In this document: piece by piece, positions 48,407 to 57,306 of the stretch | Layout: each line of letters begins with the position of its first letter | Position numbering within the stretch: the first letter of the stretch is position 1 | From: Bradyrhizobium sp. AZCC 1693 | GTDB lineage: Bacteria; Pseudomonadota; Alphaproteobacteria; Rhizobiales; Xanthobacteraceae | Assembly (NCBI RefSeq): GCF_036924745.1 | Contig: NZ_JAZHSD010000001.1 | Span: 1,550,001 to 1,614,000 of the forward strand | Reading direction: 5' to 3' | Length of the DNA: 64,000 nt | Program-made: the position numbers and the translations under genes | The notes under the pieces: model-generated | What the model saw: only the letters and a program-made list of their open reading frames with translations | What the model was told of the DNA's origin: nothing | Database searches by the model: none

Positions 48407-49618
48407 GTGAACGGAATTTTTTTGGAAGGCCGATCCGTCATTGTCGCGATGTGCCTGGGGCAGCTCGGCAGCCTGCTCCCGCACGTCGTCGTGCCTTCGA
48501 TTCTTGCCGCGTTCCTGATTCCGGAATGGCATCTAAGCGGCGCGCAAGCCGGCCTGCTGGCGGGCTCGGGTGCGGCAGGTTACATGCTGACTGTGCCGTT
48601 TTTGGCGACGCTCACCGACCGTATCGACGCGTGCAAGATCCTGATTGCAGGCTCCGCGCTCAGCGCGCTCGGCACGCTGCTGTTCGGCATGTTCGCCACC
48701 GGCCTCTGGTCGGGCGCGCTCTTCAATGCGATCGCCGGCGTGGGCTTTGCGGGCGCCTATATGCCGGGCCTCAAGGCGCTGACGGATCGTCTCGCGCCGG
48801 GCGATTCATCCCGCGCGATCACCCTTTACACGTCGAGCTTCTCGTTCGGGGTCGGCCTGTCGTTTCTGGTTTCGCAACTTGTCGCGGAAGCCTGGGGTTG
48901 GCGCAGCGCATTTTTCGTCACCGCCGCCGGGCCGCTCATCATGCTCACCGTCTGCTTCCTGTTGCGGCCTGTTGAACCGAAACCAGCGTCGGGGCGCCTG
49001 CTGGATTTCGCGCCGGTGTTCCGAAATCGACAAGCGATGGGGTTCGTCCTCGGCTACGGCGCGCATTGTTTCGAGCTCTACGGCATCAGAACCTGGATCG
49101 TAGCGTTCTGGACCTTTGTCTCGCTAAGAAATTCAGACGCCTCGATCCTGACGCCGATCGTGGTCAGCGTCGTGTTTTCGCTGCTCGCGATGCCCGCGAG
49201 CATTCTCGGCAATGAATTCGCACTCCGGTTCGGCCGCCACCGCGCCGTCACAGCGGTGATGTTCTCCTCCGCCGCCGGAGCGCTTCTGATCGGCGTATGC
49301 GCCGACAGGTCACCCTGGCTGCTGCTGCCTTTGATGCTGATCTATGCCATCACGGTTCCTGCCGATTCCGGCGCCTTGACCTCGGGCATGTCGATGGCTG
49401 CGGACCCGCAATATCGCGGCGCCACCATGGCGATGCATTCGACGGTCGGCTTCAGCCTGTCTGCGCTTGGCGCGTGGGCGGTCGGCGTAGCGCTGGACGC
49501 CACAGGCGGGCCGCAGAATTCATCGGCCTGGATGGCCGCATTTTTGGTGCTGGCGGCGGGGATCCTGCTTGGACCGCTGGCGCTATTCTGGTCGAGAAAA
49601 GAGACGCCACAGCCGTGA
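48407..49618 (+). CDS. MFS transporter in the arsenic locus
   Basis: A 403-residue 12-helix facilitator. The frame begins with GTG at 48407 close to a GGGAG; an internal ATG at about 48449 is also possible. Motif FLATLTDRIDACKIL between helices 2 and 3 matches MFS signature A. Its place between the flavoprotein and a second MFS suggests export of an arsenical, which is inference. The last codons overlap the next gene by four bases. Confidence 0.85.
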   Translation: MNGIFLEGRSVIVAMCLGQLGSLLPHVVVPSILAAFLIPEWHLSGAQAGLLAGSGAAGYMLTVPFLATLTDRIDACKILIAGSALSALGTLLFGMFATGLWSGALFNAIAGVGFAGAYMPGLKALTDRLAPGDSSRAITLYTSSFSFGVGLSFLVSQLVAEAWGWRSAFFVTAAGPLIMLTVCFLLRPVEPKPASGRLLDFAPVFRNRQAMGFVLGYGAHCFELYGIRTWIVAFWTFVSLRNSDASILTPIVVSVVFSLLAMPASILGNEFALRFGRHRAVTAVMFSSAAGALLIGVCADRSPWLLLPLMLIYAITVPADSGALTSGMSMAADPQYRGATMAMHSTVGFSLSALGAWAVGVALDATGGPQNSSAWMAAFLVLAAGILLGPLALFWSRKETPQP

Positions 49619-50793
49619 ACCGAACTCAGCTTTCCATTATTGTCGCGCTCGGCACCACGCAGACCCTGGCCTGGGCTTCGAGCTACTATCTGCCTGCGAT
49701 CCTCGCCGATCCCATCGCGCGCGATCTCGGCGTATCGTCGAACTGGGTCTTCGCCGCTTTTTCCGCTTCGCTTGTCATCTCGGCTATGCTCGGGCCGCGC
49801 ATCGGCCGGCAGATCGATCTGGTCGGCGGCCGGTCCGTGTTGTCGCTTTCCAACCTCGTGCTGGCCGCGGGGCTGGCGTTGCTCGGCCTCACCTATTCGA
49901 TACCGGTCCTGCTCGTGGCCTGGCTCCTGCTCGGAATCGGCATGGGCGCGGGCCTTTACGACGCTGCCTTCGGCGCCCTCGGCCGCATCTACGGCGACGC
50001 GGCGCGGCGCTCGATCACCGGCATCACCCTGATCGCCGGCTTCGCCTCGACCGTCGGATGGCCGCTGACCGCGTGGGGGCTGGAGACGATCGGCTGGCGC
50101 AACACCTGCTTTGCGTGGGCGGCTGCGCACATCCTGATCGGTCTGCCGATCAACTGGCTGATGCTGCCGCCGGTCGCGGGCGCAAAGGCCGCGGTTGCCG
50201 CCGCGGTCAAGCCACACATCCCGCTCGACCGCACCATGATCCTGTTGGCGTTTGCCTTTGCCGCGGCGTGGTGCGTCACCGGCGCAATGGCCGCGCATTT
50301 GCCGCGGATTCTGGAAGCCGCCGGCGCGACATCGCTGCAGGCTGTCGCGGCCGGTGCGCTGATCGGTCCGTCGCAGGTGGCGGCGCGCATCTTCGAGGCA
50401 AGTTTTCTCTCACGATATCACCCGCTGGTGTCGGGACGGCTGGCCTGCCTCACCCATCCGATCGGCGCGGCCATCATTGGACTATTGGGTGGCGGCGCGG
50501 CGAGCGTGTTCGCCGTCTTTCACGGCACGGGCAACGGCATTTTGACCATTGCGCGCGGCACCATGCCGCTTGCGATCTTCGGCCCGCAGAACTACGCCTA
50601 TCGCCTCGGGATCATCGGCGCCCCGGCACGGATCGCGCAGGCCGGCGCCCCGCTGGCGTTCAGCCTGCTGATCGACGTCATGGGTAGCCGCATCCTGATC
50701 GTGTCCTCTGCGCTCAGCATCTCCGCGCTGCTGGCGCTGTTGCTGCTGCGCACACCGCCACCTCGAAGCGTGACGAAAGAAGGGGACGTCTGA
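49615..50793 (+). CDS. MFS transporter in the arsenic locus (second copy)
   Basis: A 392-residue facilitator starting with GTG at 49615 inside the stop of the previous gene (GTGA), so translation should be coupled. It has WASSYYLPAILADPIARDLG at helix 1, GPRIGRQIDLVGGRSVL at the 2-3 loop and TLIAGFASTVGWPLTAW near helix 5. Sequence is unlike its upstream neighbour, so they are not tandem duplicates. The substrate is not known. Confidence 0.87.
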   Translation: MNRTQLSIIVALGTTQTLAWASSYYLPAILADPIARDLGVSSNWVFAAFSASLVISAMLGPRIGRQIDLVGGRSVLSLSNLVLAAGLALLGLTYSIPVLLVAWLLLGIGMGAGLYDAAFGALGRIYGDAARRSITGITLIAGFASTVGWPLTAWGLETIGWRNTCFAWAAAHILIGLPINWLMLPPVAGAKAAVAAAVKPHIPLDRTMILLAFAFAAAWCVTGAMAAHLPRILEAAGATSLQAVAAGALIGPSQVAARIFEASFLSRYHPLVSGRLACLTHPIGAAIIGLLGGGAASVFAVFHGTGNGILTIARGTMPLAIFGPQNYAYRLGIIGAPARIAQAGAPLAFSLLIDVMGSRILIVSSALSISALLALLLLRTPPPRSVTKEGDV

Positions 50794-50898
50794 ATGATCA
50801 CCCGCATCAATCCGCCTGAACTCGGCTCGCCGCCGGGCTATTCGCAGCTCTACGGTCCGGATTTCCTGATCGAGATCGAGCCCATCGCCGCTGCGTGA
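50794..50898 (+). pseudogene. Remnant of a RidA family gene with an internal deletion
   Basis: The frame starts one base after the upstream stop and gives 34 residues. MITRINPPELGSPPGYSQ is a RidA (YjgF/Rid) N-terminus and LYGPDFLIEIEPIAAA is the RidA C-terminal strand, joined directly. A complete RidA is about 130 residues, so roughly 95 codons are missing in frame, without any stop being introduced. The Arg that deaminates enamines in RidA is lost. The product would not fold as RidA. Confidence 0.8.
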
Positions 50899-50909
50899 GC
50901 ATCACGCTT

Positions 50910-51803
50910 TCAAAGGTTCCTGACCTCCGACGTTGCGATCCAGATCCCGGCGAACACCGCGACAAGCCCGAGCACGAGATTCGGCGTGATCGGCTCTCCG
51001 ACCAACTGCGTGGCAAGCAGCCCCGCCGCGAGCGGATTGACGGTCATGGTGCTGGCGACGCGCGTCGGCGACGCCCGTTCCAGCGCCAGCACCCACAGGA
51101 TGAACGCTAGCGCACCGCCGGCAACGCCAAGATAAATCCCGGCGATCCATTGCGGCGTGCTGAACTGGCTCAATGCCACCACGCTCCCCGTCAGTGACCC
51201 GACCAGGATCAGCGCCGCGGCGCCCGTTCCCATGCCGACCGTGAGGAAGCCAAGCGCGCTCGATCGCTGGATGAAGGGACGAGACCAGACGTTGTAGAAC
51301 GCCATGCACAGGACTGCCGCGGTCATGATCAGTTCGCCGCGCCAGGCTCCCGGCGGCGCGGCCGACAATCCCGTCGCAAGCGCGGCGGCGACACCGAGTA
51401 CCGCGACGCAGACCCCGATCGACTTCCGTTTCGTCAGCGGCTCGATGCCGAGCAACGCGCCGACCACCATCGTGTGCAGCGGCAGCGTCGCCAGCGCGAG
51501 GCTGGCGCGCGCCGCGGTCGTGTAGGACATCGCGATGTTGTAGAGAACGAAGAACACGCCGAAGAAGCAAAAGCCCAGCGCGGCGACGGCCGGCAAATCC
51601 CGCTGTTGCGGCCATCGCGCCTTCAGCGACAGCGCCGCCGGCAGCACGCAGCAAAAGCCGATTGCCCAGCGCAGGATCGCAAGCGTGATCGGATCGGTGT
51701 TGCCGGCAAGATAGCGCGTGATCGCCGCTGCGGTCCCGCCGAGACAACTCGAGACCAGCGCGATCGTGACCCCAACCCATTCGCCCACGCCGTCTCTCCG
51801 CAT
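50910..51803 (-). CDS. EamA/DMT family transporter
   Basis: A 297-residue drug/metabolite transporter with ten predicted helices in two EamA repeats: the first opens VGVTIALVSSCLGGTAAAITRYLAG, the second around GELIMTAAVLCMAFYNVWSRPFIQRS. The end LVGEPITPNLVLGLVAVFAGIWIA is the usual last helices. Substrates of this family include amino acids and metabolites; none can be named here. Convergent with the RidA remnant. Confidence 0.9.
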   Translation of the reverse strand: MRRDGVGEWVGVTIALVSSCLGGTAAAITRYLAGNTDPITLAILRWAIGFCCVLPAALSLKARWPQQRDLPAVAALGFCFFGVFFVLYNIAMSYTTAARASLALATLPLHTMVVGALLGIEPLTKRKSIGVCVAVLGVAAALATGLSAAPPGAWRGELIMTAAVLCMAFYNVWSRPFIQRSSALGFLTVGMGTGAAALILVGSLTGSVVALSQFSTPQWIAGIYLGVAGGALAFILWVLALERASPTRVASTMTVNPLAAGLLATQLVGEPITPNLVLGLVAVFAGIWIATSEVRNL

Positions 51804-52057
51804 TCAACGCGCCATCGGCTGCAGCGCTTGGCTGAACATATGGTCGCGACCGCGCAGCGCGCGAGTAAAAAGCGTTTGTCGCGCGAATCTTTCTGCTTGA
51901 TGGCGACAACTGTCAGCATGGCGGCAACAAGCAGGCCAGGCGATGCATCTTGCGCCCGAGGCCATGCCAGGCATAACCTGAACGCGGGGATATCGCAGCC
52001 TCCCCGTCAAATGGCGATCCCATTCAAGCGCTGCTCGCTTTTCTGTGGAGCGGGCAC

Positions 52058-52789
52058 ATGGATGGAACGACACTCGAACTGCCGCTGTTTCTTCTCGCGA
52101 CCTTTGCCGGCGCGCTGGTCGCTGGCCTCTCCGGCTTCGCCTTCGGCCTCGTCGTCTCTGCGATCTGGCTCTACTTCCTTACTCCCCTGCAAACGGCGAC
52201 GCTGATCATCGCATTCGGGCTGATCGTGCAGGGCTATTCGGTCTGGAAGCTGCGCGGCGCGCTGGACTGGCGGCGACTCTGGCCGTTCATGGCCGGCGCC
52301 GCGCTCGGCGTTCCCGTCGGCGTCGGTATCCTGACCTGGGCGAACCCCGCCCATGTGCGCATGGGCGTTGGCGCTTTCCTGGTGCTCTACAGCCTCTATG
52401 CGCTGCTGCGGCCGGCCATCCCAGCGGTGAAAGCGGACGGCGCCGCGGCCGACGCGGGTGTCGGCTTCCTCAACGGCGTGCTCGGCGGCATCACCGGGCT
52501 TGCCGGAATTCTCGTGATCATCTGGTGCGGCTTGCGCGGCTGGTCCAAGGACGTGCAGCGCGCGGTGTTTCAGCCGGTGGCGGTTGCGATCTTCGTCATG
52601 AGCGCGTTGTGGATCGGCGCCAGGGGCGCGATCACGCCTGAGGTGATCAAGCTGTTCCTGGTCGGATTGCCGGCCCTGTTCGCCGGCACCTGGCTTGGGC
52701 TGAAACTGTTCGGGCGGCTCGACGAGGCCGCATTCCGGAAAATCGTGCTGGTGCTGCTTCTGACGTCGGGCGCCCTGCTGGTCGTCTAG
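52058..52789 (+). CDS. TauE/SafE family sulfite/sulfonate exporter
   Basis: A 243-residue membrane protein with about seven helices and the two TauE repeats: FLLATFAGALVAGLSGFAFGLV near the N-terminus and VGFLNGVLGGITGLAGILVIIWCGLRGW in the second half. Family members export sulfite, sulfoacetate or related anions. It is alone between intergenic regions and divergent from the EamA gene. Confidence 0.9.
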   Translation: MDGTTLELPLFLLATFAGALVAGLSGFAFGLVVSAIWLYFLTPLQTATLIIAFGLIVQGYSVWKLRGALDWRRLWPFMAGAALGVPVGVGILTWANPAHVRMGVGAFLVLYSLYALLRPAIPAVKADGAAADAGVGFLNGVLGGITGLAGILVIIWCGLRGWSKDVQRAVFQPVAVAIFVMSALWIGARGAITPEVIKLFLVGLPALFAGTWLGLKLFGRLDEAAFRKIVLVLLLTSGALLVV

Positions 52790-53000
52790 GCAAGGCATTC
52801 GCGAGCAATATCGCACGGATCGACGCGGCACCGGTCACATCAGCGCATTATCGCGTCAATCCATTCCTAAATTTCAATCAATTGCGTCGTTCCTGCATAG
52901 CAGGCCGTCAAGAAATTTTTGCCATAAGATGGTACCGGAACCCGGGTTTCGGTGGTTTTGGGCTCCGGTAGATTGGTGCTTCCAGGCTCTGGAATTGGTA

Positions 53001-53255
53001 ATGCAAGAAGCGATCCGCTTACGTGAATTGGAAGCCGAGTGCCGTCAGCGCGCGCTGAACGAGCCGGGCAAGAAATGGTACTGGCTCGCGCAGGCCGCCA
53101 AATACCAGGTGCAGGCAAACCAGAAACTCGCCTTTCACTCGGAAGAGGCCAACGCGCCCGATTCTCCGGAGATCAAGCTGGCGCAATGGTCGCACGTTCG
53201 GGATGAGCGACGCGTGATGGAGCCCCTCCCCGACGGACGGCGATCGCCGTGGTAG
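53001..53255 (+). CDS. Hypothetical protein (84 aa)
   Basis: The frame MQEAIRLRELEAECRQRALNEPGKKWYWLAQAAKYQVQANQKLAF gives an amphipathic helical protein of the type common in Bradyrhizobium, with conserved-looking WYWLAQAA. No clear ribosome site is seen. The frame is open from 52929 but upstream residues are unlike protein. Function unknown. Confidence 0.55.
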   Translation: MQEAIRLRELEAECRQRALNEPGKKWYWLAQAAKYQVQANQKLAFHSEEANAPDSPEIKLAQWSHVRDERRVMEPLPDGRRSPW

Positions 53256-53672
53256 TCGCGCGACCCGCGTTGGTCATGATCTGACAACCCCCTCAACGCT
53301 GAAACCGAAGAACACGTATCCAACCTGCATTGATCAATTGAAGGTGAACGCAAGGTTCGTTTCTACGGATGTCCCGCGGGATTGCGCTTGAAATAAAGGC
53401 TTTCGCGCCATCTCGTGACACAGTTGCAGTTGGCGGCGCCTGAACACGTTGACAGTCCACACCAGTGTGGCTGAATACGTCTATGGGGGTTTGCGATCCC
53501 CCCACGAGGCGACATGCCCAAGTATCGCGTCCCGGTTTCCCGGAGGCGCATACGCATGCCCGAATACCTGCCGTTACTCAAAAAAATCCGTCAACGCTCG
53601 GCCGCGCTGCGCCATGGCTCGCGGGAACATTTCCGTGTGCGACCGAACGTCGGGCGCAAGAAGGAGAACGCC
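53256..53672. other. Leader region of the DUF1259 gene
   Basis: About 417 bases before the DUF1259 ATG. It contains a sigma-70-type promoter, a hairpin and a leader ORF start, described separately at 53449-53534. The part before 53440 shows nothing clear. Confidence 0.5.
53449..53534 (+). promoter_or_regulatory. Leader copy A: promoter, hairpin and MPKYRVP start, before the DUF1259 gene
   Basis: TTGACA (53449-53454), a 17-base spacer holding the dyad CCACAC-CA-GTGTGG, and TGAATA make a good promoter. It is followed by a GGGGG/CCCCC hairpin (53485-53503) with loop TTGCGAT, a GAGG ribosome site and ATG at 53514 opening MPKYRVP. The stretch 53491-53534 is the same as 58911-58954 except for one base. 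The leader frame stays open into the DUF1259 gene. Confidence 0.75.
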
Positions 53673-54563
53673 ATGAAACAATCCCTTACGCTACTCGCGC
53701 TCGGCACAGCGCTGCTGCTGTCACACGCCGCCCGCGCCGATGCTATCGACTGGAAGAAGGTAGACGCCGCCCTCGGGAAGACCGCCACGGTAAGCGGCGA
53801 AGTGCATCGTTACGGGCTGCCGCGATCCGATCTGCACGTCACGCTGGACGGCGTCGCAATCAAGCCGGCGCTGGCGCTCGGAGGATGGATCGCCTTCGCG
53901 CCCATGCAGGGAGAGGCTATGTTGATGGGCGACCTGGTGCTGCTGGATACAGAAATCACGCCCGTCATGACCAAATTGCTGGACAGCGGGCTGGACATCA
54001 CTGCGATCCACAATCACGTGCTGCGTGGCTCTCCTGCGACCTTCTACATGCACGTGGCCGGACACGGCGACCCCGAGAAGATGGCAAGCGCCATCCGCGC
54101 GGCGCTTTCGTCGGCAAGCAAGACGCCCTTTGATCCGCCGGCCACCACCGCCACCGCAGCGCCGGCCATCGACCTCGACACCGCAAAAATCGACGAGGCG
54201 ATGGGCGCCAAGGGTACCGTCAATGGCGGCGTCTACCAGTACGGCATCCCCCGCCGCGATCCGGCCAGGGAAGGCGGTATGGCCGTCAACGGCGCGTTGG
54301 GCGGCGCTAACGCCATCAACTTCCAACCCACGGGCAACGGCAAGGCGGCCATCACCGGCGACTTCCTGGTGACGCCCAATGAGGTCAATCCGCTGATCCG
54401 GGCCTTGCGTGCCGGCAGCATCGAGGTGACGGCCATCCATAGCCACATGCTCGACGAGGAGCCGCGTATGTTCTTCATCCACTTCTGGGCCAACGACGAT
54501 GCCTTGAGGCTGGCACACGGCGTTCGCGCAGCCCTCGACAAGACGGCGGTTGCGCAGCACTGA
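53673..54563 (+). CDS. DUF1259 (LppY/LpqO) domain protein, exported
   Basis: A 296-residue protein with signal peptide MKQSLTLLALGTALLLSHAARA and two DUF1259 repeats: the first from DWKKVDAALGKTATVSGEVHRYGLPRSD to AALSSASK, the second from DTAKIDEAMGAKGTVNGGVYQYGIPRRD to the end. Each repeat has an ITAIHNH or VTAIHSH motif with paired His residues, a possible metal site. Start at 53673 follows AAGAAGGAG. Leader copy A upstream is almost identical to the one before the chromate operon, so it may share its control. Function unknown. Confidence 0.88.
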   Translation: MKQSLTLLALGTALLLSHAARADAIDWKKVDAALGKTATVSGEVHRYGLPRSDLHVTLDGVAIKPALALGGWIAFAPMQGEAMLMGDLVLLDTEITPVMTKLLDSGLDITAIHNHVLRGSPATFYMHVAGHGDPEKMASAIRAALSSASKTPFDPPATTATAAPAIDLDTAKIDEAMGAKGTVNGGVYQYGIPRRDPAREGGMAVNGALGGANAINFQPTGNGKAAITGDFLVTPNEVNPLIRALRAGSIEVTAIHSHMLDEEPRMFFIHFWANDDALRLAHGVRAALDKTAVAQH

Positions 54564-54601
54564 ACATTCGCGCCGCGCTAGCCCTGCTCCTCCGGCTGGT
54601 G

Positions 54602-55173
54602 CTAGCCGTGCTCGTGCGGGCAGGTCTCCACCTCAATGGTCACGTGGCTCAACCCGTGCAAGCCGCCGAGCCGACGCTTGTAGGTCGCCGGCGGCAGCGG
54701 GTGATCGGAGATGACCGAAATCACTGCGGCGCGATGCCCGGGGCCGACCTGCCACAGATGCAGATCGGTGACACGATCACCCCTGGTCTCGAGCCGGTCG
54801 CGGATCACCATTTCGAGATTCTTGTCCGCGTTGACGTCGAGCAGAACGGCGCCGGAGGCGCGCAGCAACCCGTAGGCCCAGTTCGCGATCACGAGGCTGC
54901 CGATGATTCCCACCGCCGGATCAGCCCACACCCATTGCGCGTACATCGCCACCAGCAACGCCGCGATGGCCAGGATCGAGGTCGCGGCGTCGGCCATCAC
55001 ATGGACATAGGCAGCCCGCAGATTGTTCCGGAAAGCCACCCGACGACGATCTCGCCGACCATCATGACAGTGGTCAGCGCCACCACGAACCAGATCCGAC
55101 GCTCGTGACGGTCATGGCGGGAACCCAGGAACACGTGATCGTGAGTCCACTGATCGATGGAATGTGAGTGCAT
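54602..55173 (-). pseudogene. Cation diffusion facilitator (DmeF-like), internally deleted and frameshifted
   Basis: The N-terminal part starts MHSHSIDQWTHDHVFLGSRHDRHERRIWFVVALTTVMMVGEIVVGWLSG, characteristic of rhizobial DmeF cobalt/nickel exporters. Directly after GWLSG the sequence jumps to NNLRAAYVHVMADAATSILAIAALLVAMYAQWVW, the fourth to fifth helices of the same family, in another frame, and then continues to the C-terminal cytoplasmic domain and PHEHG. The HxxxD metal motifs of helix 2 are lost. Roughly half the protein is missing, so this is a pseudogene. An intact CDF gene lies at 61302. Confidence 0.83.
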
Positions 55174-55246
55174 GGTCCTTCCTCGGCAAACATCGGACGA
55201 TACCGCTCGCCCGAGTATAAACCCTGCCCGCGCGCGCATTAAGCCG

Positions 55247-56476
55247 TCAGGGGGATGATTCCTCCGGCGGCTTGATATGGCGGAACGAGAACAAGAGCGC
55301 GAGGTCGTAGGCGATCTTGAGCGTGCCGCAGACCACCAGCGGTAGCCCGGTAAACGACGTCATCAGCAGTGCGCCCGAGATCGCCGGGCTGATCGCGGAT
55401 GCAAGGCTGCGCGGCACGGCGGTGACGCTGGCAGCCGCCGGCCGTTCGGCCGGCGTCACCACGGCCATGACGTAGGAGGTGCGGGTCGGCACGTCCATCT
55501 GCGAGAGCGCCGAGCGCAACAGCAGCAACCCGAGCGCCAGATAGAGGTTCGGCGAGAACGCCGCCAGGATCAGGAAGATGCTGGAGGGAATATGCGTGAA
55601 CACCATGGTGTTGACGAGGCCCGCGCGTTTGGCGATCCAGGCCGCGACCGGATAGGAGAAGGCGCTCAGGGTGCTCGACCAGAAGAAAAACAATCCGGCC
55701 GCTGATAGCGACAGGTCGAAGCGCTCGAACAGCCAGAGCACCAGCAGCGACTGCGCGACGAAACCGCCCGCGAAGGCATCGATGCTGAACAGCGCCGCCA
55801 GCTTGTAGACGGTGCCGCGCGACGGGCCGAGCGGCGTCTGCGGCGCCCTCTCCTCGCCGCGGGTGTGCGGCACGTAGCGATAGAGCGCGGCGCAGGCGAT
55901 GCCGAGCGCGGCATAGGCATAGAACATCAGGCGGAACGCGGCGAGGTTGGTGCTACCGCCCGCGACAAGGAGATCGGGCAATGTAGCCGCCAGCGAACCC
56001 GTCGCGGTGCAGAGCGCGCCAATCAGGCTATAGCGCGCGAACACCTGCGTGCGGCGCTCATCGGCAGCACTATGCGCCAGCACCGCATGCTCGAGCGGCA
56101 CCAGCACGCCGAGATCGCCGCCGGATGGATTGATGGTGCCGATGAACGCGACCAGCGCGATCAGCACAAAATGCTCGACGCCGGGAAAGGCTATGCCGGT
56201 GGCTGCCATCAGGCCCGCGCCCGCGATCAGCAGCGGCCGCAGATCGTGGCGCGGCGCGATCCAGCCTGTGATCAGGGTCAGCAGCGCGGTTCCCAATAGC
56301 GACGCCGTCGCGACAATGCCGACCGCGACGGCGTCGTAACCGAGCGCGGTCATGTAGGCTGGCAAGATGATGACTGCAAAACCGTCGCCAAAGCCGCGCA
56401 GGCCACGGGCGACATAGAGCAGCGAGATCAGGGCGGACCCGGTCGACGCCTTCGGTTCGGTCACGACATCAGTCAT
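55247..56476 (-). CDS. MFS transporter
   Basis: A 409-residue 12-helix facilitator. The start at 56476 has a GAGG nine bases upstream; 56485 is an alternative. Helix 1 region is SLLYVARGLRGFGDGFAVIILPAYM. The C-terminal half has SALSQMDVPTRTSYVMAVVTPAERPAAASVTAVPRSLASA, a pattern common in the MFS_1 exporters. It follows the upstream secreted protein gene by about 12 bases, so both are likely cotranscribed. Confidence 0.88.
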   Translation of the reverse strand: MTDVVTEPKASTGSALISLLYVARGLRGFGDGFAVIILPAYMTALGYDAVAVGIVATASLLGTALLTLITGWIAPRHDLRPLLIAGAGLMAATGIAFPGVEHFVLIALVAFIGTINPSGGDLGVLVPLEHAVLAHSAADERRTQVFARYSLIGALCTATGSLAATLPDLLVAGGSTNLAAFRLMFYAYAALGIACAALYRYVPHTRGEERAPQTPLGPSRGTVYKLAALFSIDAFAGGFVAQSLLVLWLFERFDLSLSAAGLFFFWSSTLSAFSYPVAAWIAKRAGLVNTMVFTHIPSSIFLILAAFSPNLYLALGLLLLRSALSQMDVPTRTSYVMAVVTPAERPAAASVTAVPRSLASAISPAISGALLMTSFTGLPLVVCGTLKIAYDLALLFSFRHIKPPEESSP

Positions 56477-56487
56477 CCCCGGCATCC

Positions 56488-57177
56488 TCACGGCAAAGTG
56501 GTGATCGTTACTTGATCGAAGCGCGTCACGCTGTCCGCCTTGGTCCATAGCGCAATACCGCCTGCATCCCTGAACGTATCGTCCTTGACCTCGAACAGGA
56601 CCGCTCCGTCATAGCTCACCGTGAAGCGGTCGCCTTCGGCCCGCAGGGCGAGAACGTGCCATTCATTCGAGGTCACGCGAATGTTTGACGTGCCGAGCTG
56701 CTGCCGCCGGCCGGCGACGACGCGATAGAAGCGAACATTATTCTCAAGCGCGTTGGCCCGGGCGACGTAGTAATTGTCAGGGTCCGCAAGCCGCACGACA
56801 ATGCCGCCGGCCTGGTCGATCCTGCCTGCAACGGGCTTGAAGCGCACCTGCATGATGAGATTCTTCGCCGAAAAGCTTTCGTGGAGAGCGAGCGGAAAGC
56901 GGTAATCGGTGCGGTCGGTACTCTGCTGCTCGATGGCGCGGCCCGCCTTGGCGGTCGGGTCGGCGACAACACTCCATTTGCCCTCCGCGCCGAGGCCGGT
57001 CCGCGCAAACGAGAATCCGGCCGGCGGGGAACCTATAGTCATGCGGTCGATGGCAATCATGAGGGCTTCTCCCGCCGTGGACGCCGGGAATCCAGCGCAT
57101 GCCAAGGCGGCCGCGGCGAGCGCGACGCGCAGTGTTGACCTGATGGAACAAAAAAATATCGGCCCTGAACCATCCAT
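56488..57177 (-). CDS. Secreted DUF1080-like (concanavalin-like fold) protein
   Basis: A 229-residue protein with a signal peptide (STLRVALAAAALACAGFPASTAG). The mature part resembles the 3-keto-disaccharide hydrolase/DUF1080 lectin-like fold: GKWSVVADPTAKAGRAIEQ, GGIVVRLADPDNYYVARAN and WHVLALRAEGDRFTVSYDGAVLFE. Such proteins bind or cleave glycans. The start has a GGAGGAG ribosome site. Upstream, the region toward the chromate operon is split by an IS1202-type element. Confidence 0.8.
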   Translation of the reverse strand: MDGSGPIFFCSIRSTLRVALAAAALACAGFPASTAGEALMIAIDRMTIGSPPAGFSFARTGLGAEGKWSVVADPTAKAGRAIEQQSTDRTDYRFPLALHESFSAKNLIMQVRFKPVAGRIDQAGGIVVRLADPDNYYVARANALENNVRFYRVVAGRRQQLGTSNIRVTSNEWHVLALRAEGDRFTVSYDGAVLFEVKDDTFRDAGGIALWTKADSVTRFDQVTITTLP

Positions 57178-57291
57178 GTGCGCTCCTCCCGACAGGTCGG
57201 GTGTGCGCAGAGCTTGGACGGTGGGCCGTCTGACGGGGAGCCTGCTTTGTCCCCGGTGAATAGACTAGGCCCGATTGTGGACACGCGCAAG

Positions 57292-57306
57292 CACAAGGCG
57301 CGAGAC
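57292..57306. repeat. Target-site duplication, left copy
   Basis: CACAAGGCGCGAGAC, identical to 58848-58862, directly abuts the left end of the IS1202-type element. Confidence 0.9.

Noticed and set aside
54997..55239. 80-aa independent membrane protein gene
   Set aside because: It is the N-terminal part of the deleted CDF exporter, ending shortly after the deletion joint.
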